Assembly: GCA_022747635.1 (NCBI GenBank)
Contig: JAKTNV010000014.1
Location: forward strand, 12,989,110-13,053,109
Reading direction: 5' to 3'
Origin: Hetaerina americana
Taxonomy: Eukaryota; Arthropoda; Insecta; Odonata; Calopterygidae
Length of the DNA: 64,000 nucleotides
The notes under the pieces: generated by a model
Databases searched by the model: none
What the model was told of the DNA's origin: nothing
The model's input: only the letters and a program-made list of their open reading frames with translations
In this document: positions 59,985-64,000 of the stretch, one piece after another
Position numbering within the stretch: position 1 is the stretch's first letter
How the letters are laid out: the number at the start of each line of letters is the position of its first letter
Program-made: the position numbers and the translations under genes

Positions 59985-61219
59985 TTATTGCAGATTGCCC
60001 ACCTCATCTAGTAAATCCATCACTTTGTCCAGCGAAGTTCTCCATATTTCCATTTCAACATCATTAAAGCCACCCACGTTAAAGGGCATTGACAGCCATT
60101 CTTTATATCCTCCTGGATTAAACCTGTTAAATACAATTTAAAATTAACATATATTAGGGGTTTATTATGCATCTTAAAACACATTCCAGTTCCAGTGCAT
60201 ATTTATGTTATGTCATTGGAATTAATATAACTTCATAATGGTCAAATGCACTGGAGCATTCTTCAATCTAATTAAGTTCTTATCCTTTGTAGAATTCCTA
60301 TATTTTATACTAATTGAAGTATAAGTATGTATATTTCAATACTCAGAAAGAGGAAATCCATTGAGTATGCTGCTTAGCTTTTGTCTGGAGTAATTCAAAA
60401 CTAATAGATGAAATTGTTTCCAGCTCACCACATTTGTCCCATGAATTTTCACATTGAATTTCGTGGACAATTAGAACTCAATATAAATCTGGGTAACACA
60501 AATACCTTTTTGTCATATGAAAGACTGCCTTACGCAAGTCCACATCCTCCCCTCATCCCTTCTCAGAAGTCTCAGGGATTCAACCCATCCTCTGCCTCCC
60601 AGACCTTTATAGTGTATAATGAGAAGGGTGGGTGAATATATTTTATGCCCGTCAAGACCATCAGGACCTAGATAGCATGCACTTCTTTCAATAATATGCA
60701 TCATTTTCTTTAAATATATGCTTTTAAGCTGTTACAATGACAAATTCAAAATTCACCATCCATTATTTGCATACAGTTCATTATAGCACCTTAAATGAAT
60801 GTTTACAAAAAGCAGCCAGCTTTTGTAAAAATCAGGGTAATTAAAGAATGTTGAGAATTAGGGAACTTTACTTCAGGATGGGATGTACCAGAATTTCATT
60901 CAAGGAATTCGAGGGAGAAAACAAATGTACTTATTATTAAAAATCAGGACTGAAGAGCCTTTTGGGAAAAATTTACCAGTTATGCTATCATCTCTAAGTG
61001 TATAAATGAACCATAAACACAGTAATCAATCCAAAGGTTGGTTTGGTAGATGATGGTAGAGTTCACCCTGTACTAAGCCTGATGGCATATGAAATTCACT
61101 CATCAGAGTAGAGAGCCAGTTCCTTCCCCTATGCCGGTTATGGATTCCCAGGAAGATCTTGTACCTGAAAAATAACGTAGCTTGGGTGGAGCTGCAGGTG
61201 GCCAAGGAGGCTTGTCCAG

Positions 61220-61278
<59 letters not shown>

Positions 61279-62944
61279 GCTACCCAATTAGTATTTTATG
61301 GCTGAAGGCGTGGAAACAAGTGTCATTTCTATCTGCATTTATGTCTATTACATCAAAAAAAAATTTTATCATGGCTCTCAACAGATTCAGAGTCCTACAA
61401 ATGGTGCAAATCCAGTCTTTAAATTGAACGTTAAAATCTCATGCTATAACCTGGACTCAAGACTTAAAAAAATTTACTAATTTACTATAGGATGGGTAAG
61501 AAGTATAGTTTCATTCCTGTGGAAGCTGCAGTTACTAAGAAAATCTTGCATCTTAAGGCAGGCTGGAGATTTCCAAAGGCCTCATCCATCGGCTAAATGT
61601 TGAATAACAACCATTTATTGATTAAGCGAATAAGTGGGGTGATGTTATTTTGATATGAAACAGTAACTGTGCTCATATATTTGTCTCTGTACAAAGGGAA
61701 AACATTTTAAGCGTTTGTGAAATCTTCTTGAATTTTCCACCAGGCTATGTCCTTCATTTCCACCGATGTTTCAATGAATGACTCTCTCATCATATTCATG
61801 GCAATGTAGCTTCCCCAGACCCTCTCCATCCCTCCTCCCATAAAGTACTTTCAAATTCTCAATTGAGAATAAGAGTATCTTTTGCTATGGAAACCTAGTT
61901 TTTTCAGTTGATTGCCACAAAATGAGGGCTATATATGTATATACCCTTTCTCCATTGGCCAGGTACCAACTAATTGTTTTGCAGAATAATCATTACTTTT
62001 TTGTCTTCTATTCAGCTATCCATTTTTTTCTCTCTTCCAGGATACGTCTTATTGTAGTTTTCCATGCATAACTGAGTTGGCAACCATTATTCCCATTGAA
62101 ATTATAACTTCTAAGCTGGATGTCAACAGCCTCCTTTGTCAGTTGGTCCTAATAAGCCAGCAAGCAGCAAAGTCATTTTGGCTTATCCCATTTAATGGCA
62201 GGGTTATGGCTGTTATAATGGCTCTTTGGCTGCTGAGTAAAGCAACTGTCTCATTTTGTGGTACCACTGGTTTTCTTCAGTCTAGTTTCAATTGGGAAAC
62301 TTGAGATTTGCATTTCACGAACTAACTTGTTGGCTGATATTCTCATATTTAACTTTTCATTTTTAAATTTCTTAATTTTGTGCGTAAACAATATTATTTT
62401 AAATATGGTAGGTACCTACTAAAATAGCTATTACGATATAGAGACTAGTGACAATTCTATTTCAAGATTTTGTGCCACCCAGTGATTATAATTGAATATT
62501 TCAGCATTCAATGAACTTTTCAATGAAATAACCAATTCTATTGATTGGTTTTATATTGAAAATGGTTAATGCATCGATATTTATCACAGTTAAAATGAAT
62601 TAGAACTGGAGGTCTGTTCTTGATCTAAAAATACTTTGGGGTAGGATTTATGTCAGAAGCACATTAGAAAGATCATCACCAACAGATATGGTGCTGTCGC
62701 TAACATAATCATCAATGAATTGTAGTAAATTACTAATGGAGCTCGGATAATCTCATAAGAATCACTAATTTTTCAAATGATTGCCATATCAAAGACATAA
62801 TGCCTTTCAGTGGCCATTTCAATTTGCTTTCCTCTAATATCCATTATCATCAACTTACAACATATTTCATAATATCAACATACGACTGCATAACTATCTG
62901 CCTACTTAGTTGAAATCAGACGGTATCCAAAGTTTCAAGAATAG

Positions 62945-63000
<56 letters not shown>

Positions 63001-63531
63001 TATCTGGTTACTTACTCACCCACTTTACTCATTGGATGAATTCTTTTGTTACAATCATCATCACATTTAAGAAATTATGTTTTGTGTTAAATAATATTTA
63101 TATTGACGACATTTAATATGGTTGTGCCATTTTTCAAAATGAATAAAGTATTATTATTATTAGAGGAAATTAGAGTAAAATAGAAAATAATCCATTATTT
63201 AGTCTTATGAGTTGCATATTGAAAATGCAGCATTTTCATATTTTGAAATTCAAGGAAAAACATAATTTCAAGGTTTTAAGGATAAATAATTTGCAAAACT
63301 TTTAAAATATTTAATTAACCTGTAACTCAGGAAATAATGCAATGGTCATGAAATTCACTTACTTTAAAGAATCAAGGCTGATAACTGAAGAATGCATATC
63401 AGTTTTTGTTTCAATTTCTTGCAAGGCTCTGAGTTTAAAGTATAGGAAAGCATTGAATAGTGCAAATGAAGCTATTGTAATAAGCAGCAACATCCACGGG
63501 ACTTTCTGTTCTTTGAGTTTTTCTTTTTTTT
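59985..63531 (-). CDS. GRAMD1-like paralog, last two exons (5' part beyond window)
   Basis: Two exons on the minus strand match the last two exons of the gene at 35,268-52,581. Exon 63531-63363 encodes the basic lead, the membrane helix (VPWMLLLITIASFALFNAF) and LRALQEIETKTDMHSSV; it is one codon longer than its partner. Exon 60123-59985 encodes FNPGGYKEWLSMPFNVGGF to a TAA one codon later than its partner (ends GNLQ). The acceptor at 60124-60126, the donor at the left edge of the 63 kb exon and phase 2 between them are kept. Intact frames after clear divergence suggest purifying selection, so this is probably the 3' end of a second working gene transcribed toward the left. Alternatively it is a spare terminal cassette used by the same gene. 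Confidence 0.8.
61030..61200 (-). mobile_element. tRNA-derived SINE, family A, truncated
   Basis: Shares the body of the SINE at 15,178-15,425 (ggattcccaggaagatctt, gagccagttcct). The tRNA-like head is missing, replaced by a GT/AT microsatellite at 61,219-61,278. Confidence 0.6.
62946..63003. repeat. (TA)n microsatellite
   Basis: A pure TA run of about 26 units. Confidence 0.95.
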
Positions 63532-64000
63532 CTAGAAAAAAAGTGAAGATCAGGAAGTATTAGTAAAACTTGTGAGAAATGTGATAAAACCTAATTTAAA
63601 TCCTTCAACTTAATTTCCTAAGTGAGGCTGTTACAATGATCTTCTTTCCTTGTTCACTGAATGTTCTAACATTAATTGTCTATCGAGGTAAAATAATGAA
63701 TCATAAAATAATGAGTGTTAATTCGACATGCATACGTGTAGTATGGCATAAAACTGAGAATGCTAGGTGTTTTCATGGTAGTTAAATTAAAACTCAGATT
63801 TGAAAATGAGGGCATTTTTAATTTACAAATACAGAGTAAAAAAGGCTTCCATCCAAATATTTTATTGAATAAAAATAATATGGGTTTTAACTGTTGCTTA
63901 TATTATTTCACTGTTGATGCCTTATCAAAATCAGGGGAGGAAAGATAAATCAAAAGAATCAGCAAATTAGATACCATTCTGAAGTTGGACTTCATGGCAA

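Larger units (their letters stand above)
61005..63330. other. 2.3-kb block present only in the right duplicate
   Basis: No counterpart between 38,830 and 38,845. It contains the SINE fragment, two microsatellites (61,219-61,278; 62,946-63,003) and no recognised gene. A plus frame at 62,077-62,304 follows a good acceptor-like tract (ctctcttccag) but has no known relation. Confidence 0.5.
55047..64000 (+). repeat. Segmental duplication, right copy (cut by window end)
   Basis: Partner of 27,923-39,520; see that entry for block coordinates. Private insertions here are the foldback 56,153-56,639, the AT run 57,453-57,524, the tRNA-like insertion 58,880-59,286, and about 2.3 kb at 61,005-63,330. 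Protein differences in the two shared exons (roughly 10-20% of residues) mean the duplication is not recent. Confidence 0.88.

Noticed and set aside
1..64000. CRISPR arrays, bacterial operons or phage genes
   Set aside because: No spaced short repeats, no operon-like gene packing and no Shine-Dalgarno pattern; the genes have spliceosomal introns.

Overview
This window is eukaryotic, intron-rich, AT-rich nuclear DNA. The three protein genes and the transposon types (mariner, RTE and Jockey/CR1-like LINEs, Penelope-like elements, tRNA-derived SINEs) point to an arthropod, most likely an insect. No bacterial, organellar or viral genes were seen. The species cannot be fixed from the sequence alone.

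Layout: (1) Bases 1-8,800 hold the last four exons of a PRMT9-type protein arginine methyltransferase on +; its 5' part lies left of the window or was not found. Its 4.5-kb intron carries a mariner deletion derivative and a Penelope-like foldback. (2) Bases 8,800-16,500 are intergenic and full of dead elements: LINE tails, two mariners, a Penelope-like RT remnant, SINEs and a foldback with perfect 58-bp arms. (3) Bases 17,392-27,210 hold a complete seven-exon SLC35B2/slalom gene on +, the Golgi PAPS transporter. (4) Bases 27,200-35,200 are a convergent intergenic stretch. (5) Bases 35,268-52,581 hold an eight-exon gene on - for a GRAMD1/Aster-type protein with VASt domain and membrane anchor. 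All splice phases agree, giving 468 aa, but no GRAM domain was found. (6) From about 55,047 to the window end, the sequence of 27,923-39,520 is repeated in the same orientation, block by block. This second copy carries intact versions of the last two GRAMD1-like exons, so a second, paralogous 3' end enters from the right edge. The repeat unit is about 27.1 kb.

The most unusual material is non-coding. Six Penelope-derived segments, and one better described as decayed, carry a hammerhead-ribozyme-like core (CTGATGA, hairpin, GAAA-like, 4-nt palindrome, UA or UU, GTAC). Five are foldback insertions, and four of those have direct repeats of 11-14 bp that look like target-site duplications. Two unrelated mariner families have each produced short copies that keep the N-terminal DNA-binding part and C-terminal tail and lose the catalytic core. 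A 407-bp insertion, absent from the other copy of the duplication, starts and ends with a 75-bp direct repeat that begins in the middle of a tRNA-like sequence.

The three genes are not an operon or pathway. PRMT9 methylates arginine, SLC35B2 imports PAPS into the Golgi for sulfation, and GRAMD1/Aster proteins move sterol at ER-plasma membrane contacts. Family assignments rest on reading the translations against remembered family features, with no database search.
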